NCBI GenBank assembly: GCA_003339415.1
Contig: PDHQ01000737.1
Span: 1-10,152 of the forward strand
Direction of reading: 5' to 3'
DNA: 10,152 bases
Source of the DNA: Ophiocordyceps camponoti-saundersi (nom. inval.)
Taxonomy: Eukaryota; Ascomycota; Sordariomycetes; Hypocreales; Ophiocordycipitaceae
The position numbers and the translations under genes were made by a program. Position 1 is the first letter of the stretch. Every line of letters begins with the position of its first letter. The notes beneath the pieces were generated by a model. It worked only from the letters and a program-made list of their open reading frames with translations. It was not told the origin of the DNA and made no database searches. Shown in pieces: positions 1 to 8,740 of this stretch.

Positions 1-131
1 GATTAAGGCGTTATTATTTATATTTACTACTTATAAGAAAGGATATCGGTCCCTACTACGTTTTCGGATAAGACTTAAGAGATAATATCTAAATCTAAAA
101 AATAAGGGGTAAAGGAAAATTATTATATAGT
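1..131. other. Left flank, RIP-degraded sequence of unknown origin
   Basis: AT-rich sequence outside the left 210-bp repeat. On the plus strand the frame starting at base 2 is open for about 30 codons (IKALLFIFTTYKKGYR at its start, rich in Arg/Lys) before a TAA, so it could be the tail of another degraded element, but it matches nothing I recognise. A purine-rich run at about 98-118 lies shortly before the repeat on the plus strand. That is where the polypurine tract of a plus-strand element would sit, although the main element here reads on the minus strand. Confidence 0.3.
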
Positions 132-341
132 TTACTAGCTAGATAAGTTAGAGGCTAAGGGATTAAATAAGCTAATTATAGGTATAAGAAATAAGCTTAA
201 TATAAAGATTAATAGGTGCCCTTATTAATTAATATATATATATATCCTCTAGGAATAACTGCCCCCTATACGGGCAGTTAAGTAAATATTAGTTATATAA
301 CCGGAATAACGCTATTCCCTTTTAACCTTCCCCCTCTAGCT
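132..341 (-). repeat. Left 210-bp direct repeat, probable 3' LTR
   Basis: Pairs without gaps with 9218-9427. By hand I count 20 differences, 17 of them transitions. Both copies share a (TA)n run (about 232-245 here), the block TCCTCTAGGAATAACTGCCC, and a pyrimidine-rich end (CCTTCCCCCTCTAG). The probable original TG...CA termini would now read TA...TA, for example bases 133-338, because RIP removes TG and CA. It is called the 3' LTR because it lies downstream of integrase on the minus strand. At 210 bp it is a short LTR but within the known range. Confidence 0.65.
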
Positions 342-476
342 AGTTTATTACTAACACTAAAGTAATAAATTAAAATCTGAAAATAAAATAGATAAAAGGA
401 AGGATAAAGAGTAAGCTAATAAATAAGAAAGAAATAAATAATAGGAAGAAATAAGCTATAATAGCTTAGTAAATAA

Positions 477-2219
477 TTAGATCTCGCTAGATCTTATTAT
501 AGATAAAGACTTTATAGATAATACTATCTAGTTAGGTCTATTAAGTGCCTTAATAATATCTAAGGTTTATTTAAAAAGAACTTAATTATTATAGAGTTTT
601 TTTCGCAACTTATTATTCTCCTACTTAAGTGCTTAGAGTCTGCTATTAACCTATATTATCTACTTAATAGGAGGCGATAAATATCTAAGTTTAAGGTTAT
701 AGTTATTAGCCTTAAGGAGAGTATTAATCTTCTTTTGCATTCTAGTTATAAATGCCTTTTTATCCTCTTTATTATCCCTAACGGTCGCTAGACTAATCGT
801 TAATTTAGCTACTATTATCGGCTTAGTAGCGGTATTCTCTATAAATACGTTATCTATTTATTAGCTAATAACTTATTTATTATTACTTAAGGAAAAGTTA
901 GAACTAGAAATAGCGATAGGAGGAGCCTTATTAACTATAGGGGTCTAGGCTAGGGCTCTTCTACTTAGCACGTCCTATTTAAAATAGCTTATCTATTTCG
1001 TTATATAACCCTTACTTGCAGGTTTCACCTTAGTAGCTATTGCTAGTAATAATAATAATATTATAGCTAATATTATCGGTAGTAGCTTTCTTACTAGTAG
1101 TTTTTATCGCTTATACTTCGTAGCCGCCTAATAGTCTGCTCTATCTTATGCTACCTTATCGAGTAATCGTTTTAGCATACCTTAGCCGGCATTTAACAAC
1201 TTAATAGGGGCCACTATAGTTTATATAGTATTATTATTAGGGCTTAGGTTAGTTTATAGTTTATCGATCCGCTTAGCAGTTTTCGCTAGCGCTATATATA
1301 TTTCTATCTTATTACCCGACGCTAGGTATAATATATAATAAATTCGACGTAATACTACCCGATAAATCTAACGTCTAAAGTATCTAATTTAAACTTCTAT
1401 TATACTATTAATTAAGAGGTTATTAGGAGGGTTTTTAATATAGTCGTTAACCTTAAGCGTTAAGCTATAGAAGTCTTATAGAGGCGTTCGGGCTAAGATA
1501 AAGAATATAATGCTAACGTTATTAGCGATAAGGAATAGCTCCTTTAGGGTATATAAGTATATAGGTAGGTATTATAACTCGAGGGCCTCTACTTTAGAGA
1601 CCCCTTATAACTTAGCAATATAAGGTATAATAACTTTATTTTCTGCTTTTATCTATATCGTTCTAATAACTAGCTAAGCTACCTATTAGCTATCCTAAGC
1701 TTTATTTTTAAAGTTACTATTAGCTAGCTTAATTATATAATTTATTACTTTCTTCTAAGATTTTAAAATCTTAATCTATTTAAGATAATAATCGCGGGTA
1801 AAGTAAGCGTATACTTTATTAAATTCTGCCTTAGAAGCTGCTTATATAGGAGCCGCTATATTAGCTAGCTTATTAGAGTCTACTAGTAAAGGTAAAGGGT
1901 ATTCGTCCGTCAGCTCCCTTTTAGCACTTTATCCTAGCTTACGGAAAATAAAGTTCGTATCCTATAACTAAAAGAAGCAGTTATATAATATTCTTATAGG
2001 TGGGATATATTTATCCGAGCGGATAGAACGCTTCTTATCGTAATAATCCTTATAAAATACTTTAAATAACGTTCCTCGAAAGTCCTTATCTTTACTATAA
2101 ATATTAAGCTCGCCCGATAATTAGTATAGTATATTTTCGTTATCGGAAATATAGTTAGGCGTTTCTTCTTAGGTTCTCGTATTCTAAGATATACTCGTTA
2201 TAGGGGCCTTACCCTTAGA
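477..2219 (-). pseudogene. Unassigned third coding relic downstream of integrase
   Basis: One minus-strand frame (codons starting at positions of the form 3n+2, the same frame as gag-pro) reads about 580 codons broken only by TAA/TAG, while the neighbouring frame that I sampled is denser in stops. The composition looks like protein: mixed charged and hydrophobic stretches such as KRELTDEYPLPLLVDSNKLA (about 1920-1862) and KVEALELQYLPIYLYTLKEL. Near the C-terminus (about 590-638) Leu residues at heptad spacing in an ENNKLRKKL context suggest a coiled coil. A hydrophobic run (about 1035-1076) is flanked by basic residues, but it comes from an ATT/TTA simple repeat and may mean nothing. I do not recognise the family and see no zinc knuckle, protease, RT or integrase motif. 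It has its own pyrimidine-rich leader. It could be an env-position accessory ORF, the gag-like ORF of another element, or a captured gene. The start and end codons are lost to RIP, so the boundaries are approximate. Confidence 0.4.
1035..1076 (-). other. Hydrophobic segment in the third coding relic
   Basis: In the frame of the third relic this reads as 14 residues beginning IILAIILLLLLAIA, preceded by a Lys/Arg-containing stretch (LLVRKLLP) and followed by TKVK. It would resemble a short membrane segment. Caution: the DNA is an (ATT)n-like simple repeat, so other frames also give monotonous residues, and the hydrophobicity may be an accident. Confidence 0.2.
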
Positions 2220-2440
2220 TAGTCGCGGGGCTATTTTAGAAAAGAAAAAGGTAAGAAAAATATAGATAAGTTATAAAAAAGCTCGAAAAACGAGGGTGCA
2301 CGATAATATAGTCCTATTATAGTATATAGTTAGTTAAAAGGTAGATATTACGGGAGGATGAGAAGGTAAAGTTACGAAACTATAAAGTAGGGAAAAGAAA
2401 AATATATAAAGGAAAAGAGGAAGGAAAACGACGTAGTCAC
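2220..2440 (-). promoter_or_regulatory. Pyrimidine-rich spacer between integrase and the third relic
   Basis: On the minus strand this stretch is strongly pyrimidine-rich (TTCCTTCCTCTTTTCC and TTTTCCCTACTTTAT), typical of fungal promoter or leader sequence and unlike the coding blocks on either side. It holds a small perfect stem, CTCG-AAAAA-CGAG, at 2282-2294. A 15-mer (2382-2396) and a 10-mer (2284-2293) recur in the leader before gag (8765-8779 and 8791-8800) in the same orientation but the opposite order. This suggests, but does not prove, that the third relic had its own leader. Confidence 0.3.
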
Positions 2441-2699
2441 ACTTAGAGTTTCCGTAGGCCTGCTAGCTTACTAGGTAGTAGCTAGTTATTAGGCCTTAAA
2501 TAGTTAGGTTAGTTATAATATTTTTTTAGTAAGTCCTTATAGAATAATAGCCCCTAGGCCCCTTTAATAGATAAATAGTTAATATACCTTAGTATTTAGG
2601 ACGTCCTCCTAACTTAGTAGTATAGCTTAAACGGCCTAATCTACGTTAGCTTAAGTTTCCTAATAGCTCCGTTTATAGCTAGATAAACCTATATGCTAG

Positions 2700-3620
2700 G
2701 GGTTAGACTAAACTTATCTCTTTTATTATAAATAGATATCCTATAATATATAATCTTATTAAACTTACCTTTAGCTGCTTATCTCCGGTATTTAGCTTAG
2801 CTTATAAATTCTATAATAAGGTTAGTATATCTCCCTTATAAGGGCTATTCTACCTACTTTCCTAATCTTAAAGCTTTACGTAGTAATCTTATAGATTAAA
2901 ATAAATTTAGGCCGGTTTATATTATTCCGTAAAGCACTTTAGTAAGTAAGTAGCCTAAGGTCCTAATAACCTTATAGTTAAGTTACTATATAACTATTAG
3001 CAGATATTCGGACGAAGTATTCTTAGGAGGCTATAACCTTTTTAAGAGTTACTAAAAGATCTTATTTATTACTTTAACTAAACTTATACTATAATATAAC
3101 TTAGATAGCGCCGTTACTTAAAGTATATCTCTTACCGTTAAGAAGGCTAAAACTTCCCTTAATAAAAAGGCGGAACTTAAGTTAGAGTAGATAGCTATAG
3201 GTATAATCGTAATAAAGTCTAGCTAATTTCTTAGCCTAATAATAGTCTCCGAGGCTCCCGTTATTTAGTAAGCTATAAGCTATATAAAACGAGAGAAATA
3301 GTCGACTAATATTAGTATAAACTTAGTCCTATTTACGGCTATTAGGAATAGTCCTATATAGTTTATAGCAAGGACCTAAAAGGGTGCTAAAATAGAGATT
3401 AGCTAATCCGGCGCTTTCGGCTTTCGGTTAGAATATAAAGTATATTCTCTATAACTTACTATATAAGATATAATATCCTAAGCTATTCTAAGCTAGAAGA
3501 TATATATATAAAGTCGCCGACGCGTAATATCTAGCCTAAAGTAGCTACTTAAATTATAAGCTTAGTAAAGTGCTTGCGGGATCTTATATCGGAGAAGGTA
3601 TCTCTACTACTTAGTTAAAT
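2700..3620 (-). pseudogene. Integrase relic with HHCC finger and DDE core
   Basis: The finger falls at His-to-Tyr codons 3558-3556 and 3543-3541 and Cys-to-Tyr codons 3453-3451 and 3444-3442, giving H-x4-H-x29-C-x2-C, the retroviral-type spacing. The core has a first acid position as AAC (3363-3361), LILVDYFSRFI (about 3312-3280, the VD..SR motif), a second acid as AAC (3183-3181, in IPIAIYSN) followed by SSAF, and a third as AAA (3075-3073) in SLVKVINK. That gives D-x59-D-x35-E. All zinc ligands and all three acids are changed by C-to-T or G-to-A only. The C-terminal part is basic; I could not see a chromodomain. Confidence 0.85.
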
Positions 3621-4084
3621 AACTCCCTTTATATAGTAGGGTATTCGTTTATATTAACTATTTAAAAGATACCGCTTATCGTCTAATATAATTTGCCGAG
3701 ATACGATTAAGTTTATTAGGAACCTTACTATATTATAGCTAATTAACTATATCTGCGTAATAGTAGTCTATATAATAGTCTAATAGCCTCGATATCCTAT
3801 CCGTCTCTCTTATAAGTGCTATAGCTGCTCGGAGGTTTACTTAGGTCTTATTATCTTCTTTTTCCTAAGTTTATAAGGCTAATAAGGCATTCTATTAAAG
3901 CGTAGTTAGTTATAGTAAAGGGGTGCCCGTCTTATTAGTAGGTGGTTTCTTAAGGGGCATACCCGCTAGGTATTTAAGGAGCGCCTTATAGCTTTATAAG
4001 CTATCTTTCTATTTCTATAGTCCGGTATTAGTGTTAACTATTCCCTAGTCTATAATATCTGTAGCTTAGTATTCGTTAGATAGG

Positions 4085-4460
4085 AAGATTGTCCTAGATA
4101 AACTATCCGCAGCCTAGTTTCGCGAACCCTTAACGTAGGCAATTTTAATATTTAGTAGCCGCAGCTTAGTTACCTATCGAGCGTAGATACCTTTATAGCC
4201 CTTAGAAGTTAGGAACTATATAATAGGGAAGTAGTCTATAAAGATAGTTAATTTATCTATTATACGGAATAGATATTAATAGCGATAGCAGAATTCGACT
4301 AAAGTATAAAGTTCCCGCTTATATATTTTATAGTTACGCTATATTTTCGTAAAGAGAAAGGAGTTATATAAAATCGGCACTAAGCTATCTCCTTATTACT
4401 ATAGGATAATATAGCCTGCTCCGAACCTTAAAGTATTTATATATATAAGTACCGGCTTAT
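4085..4460 (-). pseudogene. RNase H domain relic
   Basis: In frame with RT. The start reads KPVLIYINTLRFGAG, matching gypsy KPVLIYTDAS..GAG with the first catalytic Asp now Asn (AAT, a G-to-A change). YKRELYTLVEF (about 4293-4261) supplies the conserved Glu, TIFIDYFPI (about 4188-4162) the next Asp (originally TDH.P), and KGSRN*AADSLSR (about 4131-4093) the G..N..AD.LSR ending that closes gypsy RNase H domains. The enzyme would degrade the RNA strand of the RNA-DNA hybrid. Three of the four acids are still encoded. Confidence 0.85.
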
Positions 4461-4739
4461 TAAGTTAAGGCCCGTAAATAGCTATTACTACTTTAGCGAG
4501 AGACTTAAGGATTATAAAAGATAAAGCCTTAGATAGCCCTTATAAGAAGGGAATATTTCTAGTAAGTCGCGTTAATAGTCGGGAGAACTTTACGTAATTA
4601 ACTATCTATCTCTAGCAGGGTCCGATTACTCCGAGAAATACCCTAACTTACCTCTAATTCGTTAGCACCGGCTATTCTTAGATTTTCTAAAGCCTCCTAA
4701 GCTTAATTATAATTTATTTACCTATATAATATATCTATC

Positions 4740-5340
4740 CTACTACTAGGATTTCTATTATACTAAGAAAGACCTTCTTAAAACTTAACCGGAGTAAGGC
4801 TTATAATAATCTAGGTAGAAAGTAGTCCCTAATAAACGCCTATTATTCCTCGAACGTAGTATATTTTAAGAAGATATCGTCTATATAGTTATTAAGAGGC
4901 GTAATATAATAGCCTTTAGCAGGGACCGCTAATAGAGATAGTTCGGGCAGAGGTTTAGGTATAGCCCTAAATGCTAGCTTCGTTATTTCGGTAAAGCTAT
5001 AAGCTGCAGATTAGGTCCCTTAAGGGAGCCTTATAGGCTATAATTAGGAAAAACTAGGGATTTAAAACGCTAGAACGTAGCGCAGTTTAGATGCGACGGG
5101 TATAGCCTAGTAGCTATACTTTAAGTCGAATATACTAAATAAACCTATTCTTAAATCTAAGAATTTATTATAAAGCTCCGATAGTAACGGGATAGTAGTG
5201 CTTAGCAAGTCTTCGTTAACGTTATAGTAGTTAATTATTAATCGTATTTTAGCTTATAAGTTAGACTTATCCTTAACTACTATAATAAGTTCCGCTAACT
5301 ATTAGCTTAACTTACCGTTAGCCGCTACTATATACTTATA
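4740..5340 (-). pseudogene. Reverse transcriptase domain relic
   Basis: The catalytic box is preserved as NNYIDDIFLKYTTFEE, with YIDD at 4876-4887. Upstream in the same frame are the finger region VVKDKSN (5280 leftward), LDLR (5160-5149) and FSIFDLKYSY (about 5130), which aligns with the first catalytic Asp region (gypsy LDL..GY.Q/H), and RLP*GT*SAAYSFTEIT (about 5028-4981), the equivalent of the PFGL..AP..F motif. Downstream, LRLSFKKVFL (about 4795-4765) fits the motif D/E region, and VFLGVIG (about 4641-4621) the thumb (FLG..GYYR). The YIDD box is intact at the amino-acid level because its codons hold no RIP-prone CA/TG that would alter it. Confidence 0.88.
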
Positions 5341-6239
5341 GATTCCTAAGTTAATATTCTTACGAATAATTTTATTTATCTAGTATTATTTTAAAGCACT
5401 TTATCTTTTTTTCCTATTACGGCACTATAGTTTAGTTTCCGGTATAATCCTCGGGTAATATAGGAATAAGTCTATAGGTAGTATATCGCGTATATCCCGA
5501 CCCTTAAGATTATAATAAGTATAGAACGTGCGTATAATCTCCTCTCTTAAGTAATCCGGGACTAAAGGTCTAAGTATAATATTATAGGCGTTAAACTATG
5601 CTATAACTAAATATTTATTAATAGAATTATTAATTTCTCGTCGCTAAACTCTCCTCTATATTAGGAATAGTAACGCCGATAGCCTATTTGCCTATAGCCT
5701 AGGCTAGTATTATCTACTTAACCGTTATTTAGTTATAGGTCTAGTAACTAGATCGCTCTATAATTATTAGGGACTATTAAGTACGGTCTCTATAGCAGCC
5801 GTAGTTAAGGAAAGAAGATTAGAATCGACGAGGGGGTAATAGTAAGAAGTAAGAGTATAATTTATATAAAAGTTTATCTAAGTTTATATATATATAGCCT
5901 GCCTTATTAATCTAGGGGCGTAGCTTATAAATAAAGTAATCGGGTTTATAATAAAATATATAAAGTCTAAACTAATAATAATATTTCTAATTAGCTGCAG
6001 TTTTATAACCTGCCTAGGTCGGCGCTAATAACCTAGTTTAACGATTTAATCTAGTTATCGTTATTATTCTTAGAAGTTAAGTTCTTAGAAGAGGTATTAG
6101 AGTCGTTCTTATTATCGCTATCTATATCTTCGGACGTTAATTTAGGGAGCCTAATAAACTTCCTTAAGATAGGCGGGGCGTTAGGCGCTAGGACTAACTT
6201 CTATCTTAGCGATATAGCTATTTACGGGCCTTATAAGGC

Positions 6240-6660
6240 TACTAGTATATTACCTTAATTACGATCTCTAATTATTAAAGTGCCGGTCTTAATATAGATA
6301 ACGGCGTTAACGTTAAAGAGCTAAGGTATACTTAATAGAAGGGGTAGGTTATTAACTACGTTATTATTTTTAGGCTTAACGATCGCCTAGACTTCTCTAA
6401 TTACCCTAGAGACGTTTATATTTAAAATAGCAAAGATATAAACGAGAATACGCGATCTATCCGCGACTTTTATAGCTAGCTTACTAAACTTAATATCTTT
6501 TAGGTTTATAATAGGGATCTTATTACGATTAGTAAAGTTATAGTTAATAAAACTTGCCTAAGACCCTTAGTCTGCTATTATATTCTTATCTGCTAGCTTT
6601 AAGGACTTATTTTTACTATCGACTTAGAATAAGATAGTATATAGAACTCTAAAGGTCTTG
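6240..6660 (-). pseudogene. Aspartic protease relic
   Basis: In the gag frame the core reads IIAD*GS*ASFIN, with Asp codon GAC at 6572-6570 followed by TAA GGG TCT, matching the Asp-x-Gly-Ser/Ala active site of retropepsins (the x codon is a RIP stop, probably from Gln). About 80 to 90 codons on, NNLPLLLSIP*LFNVNAVIY (about 6353-6297) fits the conserved C-terminal retropepsin segment (LG.PWL....A.ID). It would cut the Gag-Pol polyprotein. It lies between the zinc knuckle and RT, as expected. Confidence 0.75.
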
Positions 6661-7535
6661 CAATCTCTAGTTTCTTTAATTAAACGGGTATTTATATCCT
6701 ACCTAGCTAGGTTAACTCTATTACTGCTAATATATACTACTTTAAACTTACCCTTACCCTTACCTTTAGCCTTCGTCTTAATAGAGGTCTATTTCTTACG
6801 TAACGAGAGATGCTTAAATTGCTTAGCCCCTTCTAGACTTACCTGCTAGAAATCTACTAGATTAATAAGTATAATAAATCTCTTCGCTAGTTTAATCTAA
6901 TTAATATTACCTAGGCTATCTCTTACCTAGACTTCCGCTAAACCCTTAGCCCTCTTTTTCTTATTAGCTATTATGCTCTTCTTAGCACTTAATAGTCTTA
7001 GCTAATTAGGCACTTTAGGCGTTTTATAATATAAGGTTACCTCTAAGTCTAAATTATTCTTAAATATTTCCTCTAAGAGTATCGGGTTAATTAATCTCTT
7101 TTTAATCGGTAGTTTACTAAGTCCGGCTACTATAACTAATACTATAAGTACGTTACGAACTATCTTACTAAGTTTAACGTTATCTCTATCTATTATAGTA
7201 AGTAATTAGAGCTTACGAGCTATAATATTAGTATTATTAATACTACTTATATTACCTTATACGGACTTATTAATTCCTAAACTAATAATATTAGAATAAA
7301 TATTCCTACTACTATCTATAGGTATATCGTAGAGTTTATTAATTAGACCTTAGCAGAGGTTCCGTTCTAAGAGGTCTTAATATCTAAGGTTAACTTAGTG
7401 CGCCGTAATAGCTTAGGTTATTAGTAGAGGTATAGTAATTACCTATTAAAGGGGCTTCGGGCCTCTGCTAACTATAGTTAAACCTCTTAAGATATCTTTC
7501 TCCTAACCCTAAAGCTACTACGCTTCGGGAGTAAT

Positions 7536-7577
7536 ATAAGACGTAGCGTAGTGCCCGGGTTACCCGTATTTAAAGTA
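7536..7577 (-). pseudogene. Gag CCHC zinc knuckle relic
   Basis: As seen, the frame reads YFKYG*PGHYATSY. Three Tyr codons (TAC, TAC, TAT) occupy the Cys positions and His is kept (CAC), giving the exact C-x2-C-x4-H-x4-C spacing of a retroviral zinc knuckle. TGC/TGT to TAC/TAT is the G-to-A change expected from RIP on the other strand. This strongly anchors the gag assignment and frame. Confidence 0.85.
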
Positions 7578-7619
7578 AATAACCTAGTCTAGTAAAAGGG
7601 AAAGTAAACTATTTACGTA

Positions 7620-7800
7620 TACGTTAATCGAGTCTTTTAGGTTTACCTAGTTAACTTATCTGCTATTATTACTACCACGGCCTCCGCGATAGCCTCCGTA
7701 ATACTTACTCTAGCGGTTATTCTAGCGGTAGTTATTTAAAGAGCGATAAGACCTACCTTAACCTCTACGATAGGTCCTACGATTTAAGCTATTAAGATAA
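7620..7800 (-). pseudogene. Arg/Gly-rich RNA-binding stretch of gag
   Basis: In the gag frame this reads with repeated Arg, Gly, Asn and Tyr, including NRRTYRRG*GRSYRS, then SKYYGGYRGGRGSNNSR. Such RGG-like stretches commonly sit just before the nucleocapsid zinc knuckle in fungal and plant gag proteins and help bind RNA. The composition survives because Arg CGN and Gly GGN codons are mostly not RIP targets. Confidence 0.6.
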
Positions 7801-8327
7801 TTTATCTAGTCTAAATAAATATTATCTCTAAGATATCCCGTCTAGTTAAGTTAGTCCTAGTAGCTTACTATAGTTATATTAGTAGTAGCTTAGGGAGTTA
7901 ATACTTACTAACGGGGCTTATATTTTAGTCTCTCCTTAACTAACGTATTAGGGGAGTAACTAAACTTCTCTTAGAAGAGCTATCGTATAATTAAGGCCGT
8001 TACTACCTACTTACGAGCCTAGCGCTTAACTTATTCCGTAAAACGAATATCCTTAGCTACCTAAACGATATCCTATACTTTTATAAGACTTAAAGCTATT
8101 ATAGCTTATTAAGCAGTTATAATATATTAAAGTTCTTAGTCGGTTATGTTTATAATAAACTTTTAGATAATTATACTAAGGATAGCTATCTCTAATAGGG
8201 GAAAGACCTATATAGCCGATACTTAGTTTTATCCCTTAATAAACCGAAATATCTAGCGAGTGCGATTATAGTACGTCTAGAGCGACTTACTATCTTACTA
8301 GCCGAATATTATCGGCACTTAAGGTTA

Positions 8328-8519
8328 CTATAAGATATAATTTAAAGTAAATCTCTCCTCGAGTAATATTTGCAAAACTTTTAGGTTTACTTTAGTTACT
8401 ATATTATTTCTAGTATTAATATAGATATTATAGAGTAACGTATTACTATTAATAAAGTCGGCGGCTGCGCTTACTAAGCTAATATTAATTACTCGGATTT
8501 TATCGTTATAGCAAGGCAT
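8328..8519 (-). pseudogene. Longest surviving stop-free piece of gag
   Basis: 63 codons without a stop, beginning MPCYNDKIRVINISL. It is exactly in the gag frame, and the same frame continues upstream through LEVIDLAFIRLNSN (about 8562-8520), so the Met is internal and probably fortuitous. It is a surviving fragment of the gag N-terminal region rather than an independent small gene. It ends at TAG TAA, both explainable by C-to-T or G-to-A changes. Confidence 0.6.
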
Positions 8520-8740
8520 ATTACTATTAAGGCGAATAAAGGCGAGGTCGATTACCTCTAGCTAGCGATAGGCGCTATATATCTTATCGAACTTACTAAT
8601 ATCTGCCTAAGTTAGTAGCTTAATCTGTCGGCTATTCTTACTATCCTAATAAGGCTAATTATAAGAAGCTATAAGATTTAGTTAAAGCCGATATTTACCG
8701 AGGGTATATATAGCTAATACCTCTATAATAACGTTATTTA

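Larger units (their letters stand above)
2445..5640 (-). pseudogene. pol: pol relic: reverse transcriptase, RNase H, integrase
   Basis: One minus-strand frame (codons starting at multiples of 3) carries about 1,060 codons with no net frame change from about 5640 to about 2445. Order: N-terminal linker (5640-5400), RT (5340-4740), RNase H (4460-4085), connection region (4080-3620), integrase zinc finger (3558-3442), integrase core (about 3420-3000) and a basic C-terminal region (about 2900-2450). This would copy the element's RNA to DNA and insert it. It is inactive because dozens of in-frame TAA/TAG codons interrupt it and the integrase acids are altered. The preceding gag-pro relic is in a different frame, a -1 shift in the reading direction, which fits a frameshifted Pol but could also be an old indel. 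RT-RNase H-integrase order fixes it as Ty3/gypsy type. Confidence 0.85.
5620..8740 (-). pseudogene. gag: gag-protease relic
   Basis: One minus-strand frame (codon starts of form 3n+2) runs about 1,000 codons from the leader to the pol frame change, with TAA/TAG as the interruptions. Blocks in order: an N-terminal gag region including the longest stop-free stretch (8519-8328); a helical capsid-like region with I*DIV*VAKDIRFTE (about 8080-8030) and KFSYSPNTLVKERLKY (about 7970-7923); an Arg/Gly/Asn/Tyr-rich stretch (about 7800-7630); a CCHC zinc knuckle (7577-7536); a variable linker with a Lys/Gly run KTKAKGKGKGKFK (about 6779-6741); the protease (about 6660-6240); and a Ser/Asn/Asp-rich tail (about 6140-6060). 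Gag would package element RNA into virus-like particles in the cytoplasm. The start is uncertain because any ATG is likely now ATA. Confidence 0.75.

Noticed and set aside
2220..2440. Left-hand LTR of the gypsy element, paired with about 8750-8900
   Set aside because: Only a 15-mer and a 10-mer are shared and in reversed order. No extended collinear similarity exists, unlike the 210-bp repeats.
6658..6849. 63-codon plus-strand open frame starting with a leucine-rich segment
   Set aside because: It is the antisense of the Lys/Gly-rich linker in the gag-protease relic. Its leucine-rich look is the complement of AAG/AAA codons, its start is TTG, and nothing on the plus strand supports a gene.
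6841..6900. Zinc knuckle in minus-strand frame 3n (text YYTY*SSRFLAGKS)
   Set aside because: The His position is TTT and the last position TCT, neither reachable from His or Cys by a RIP change, and the frame is not the gag frame. The true knuckle is at 7536-7577.
8328..8519. Independent 63-residue minus-strand protein
   Set aside because: It lies exactly in the gag frame, which continues coding-like in both directions, so it is a surviving gag fragment and not a separate gene.
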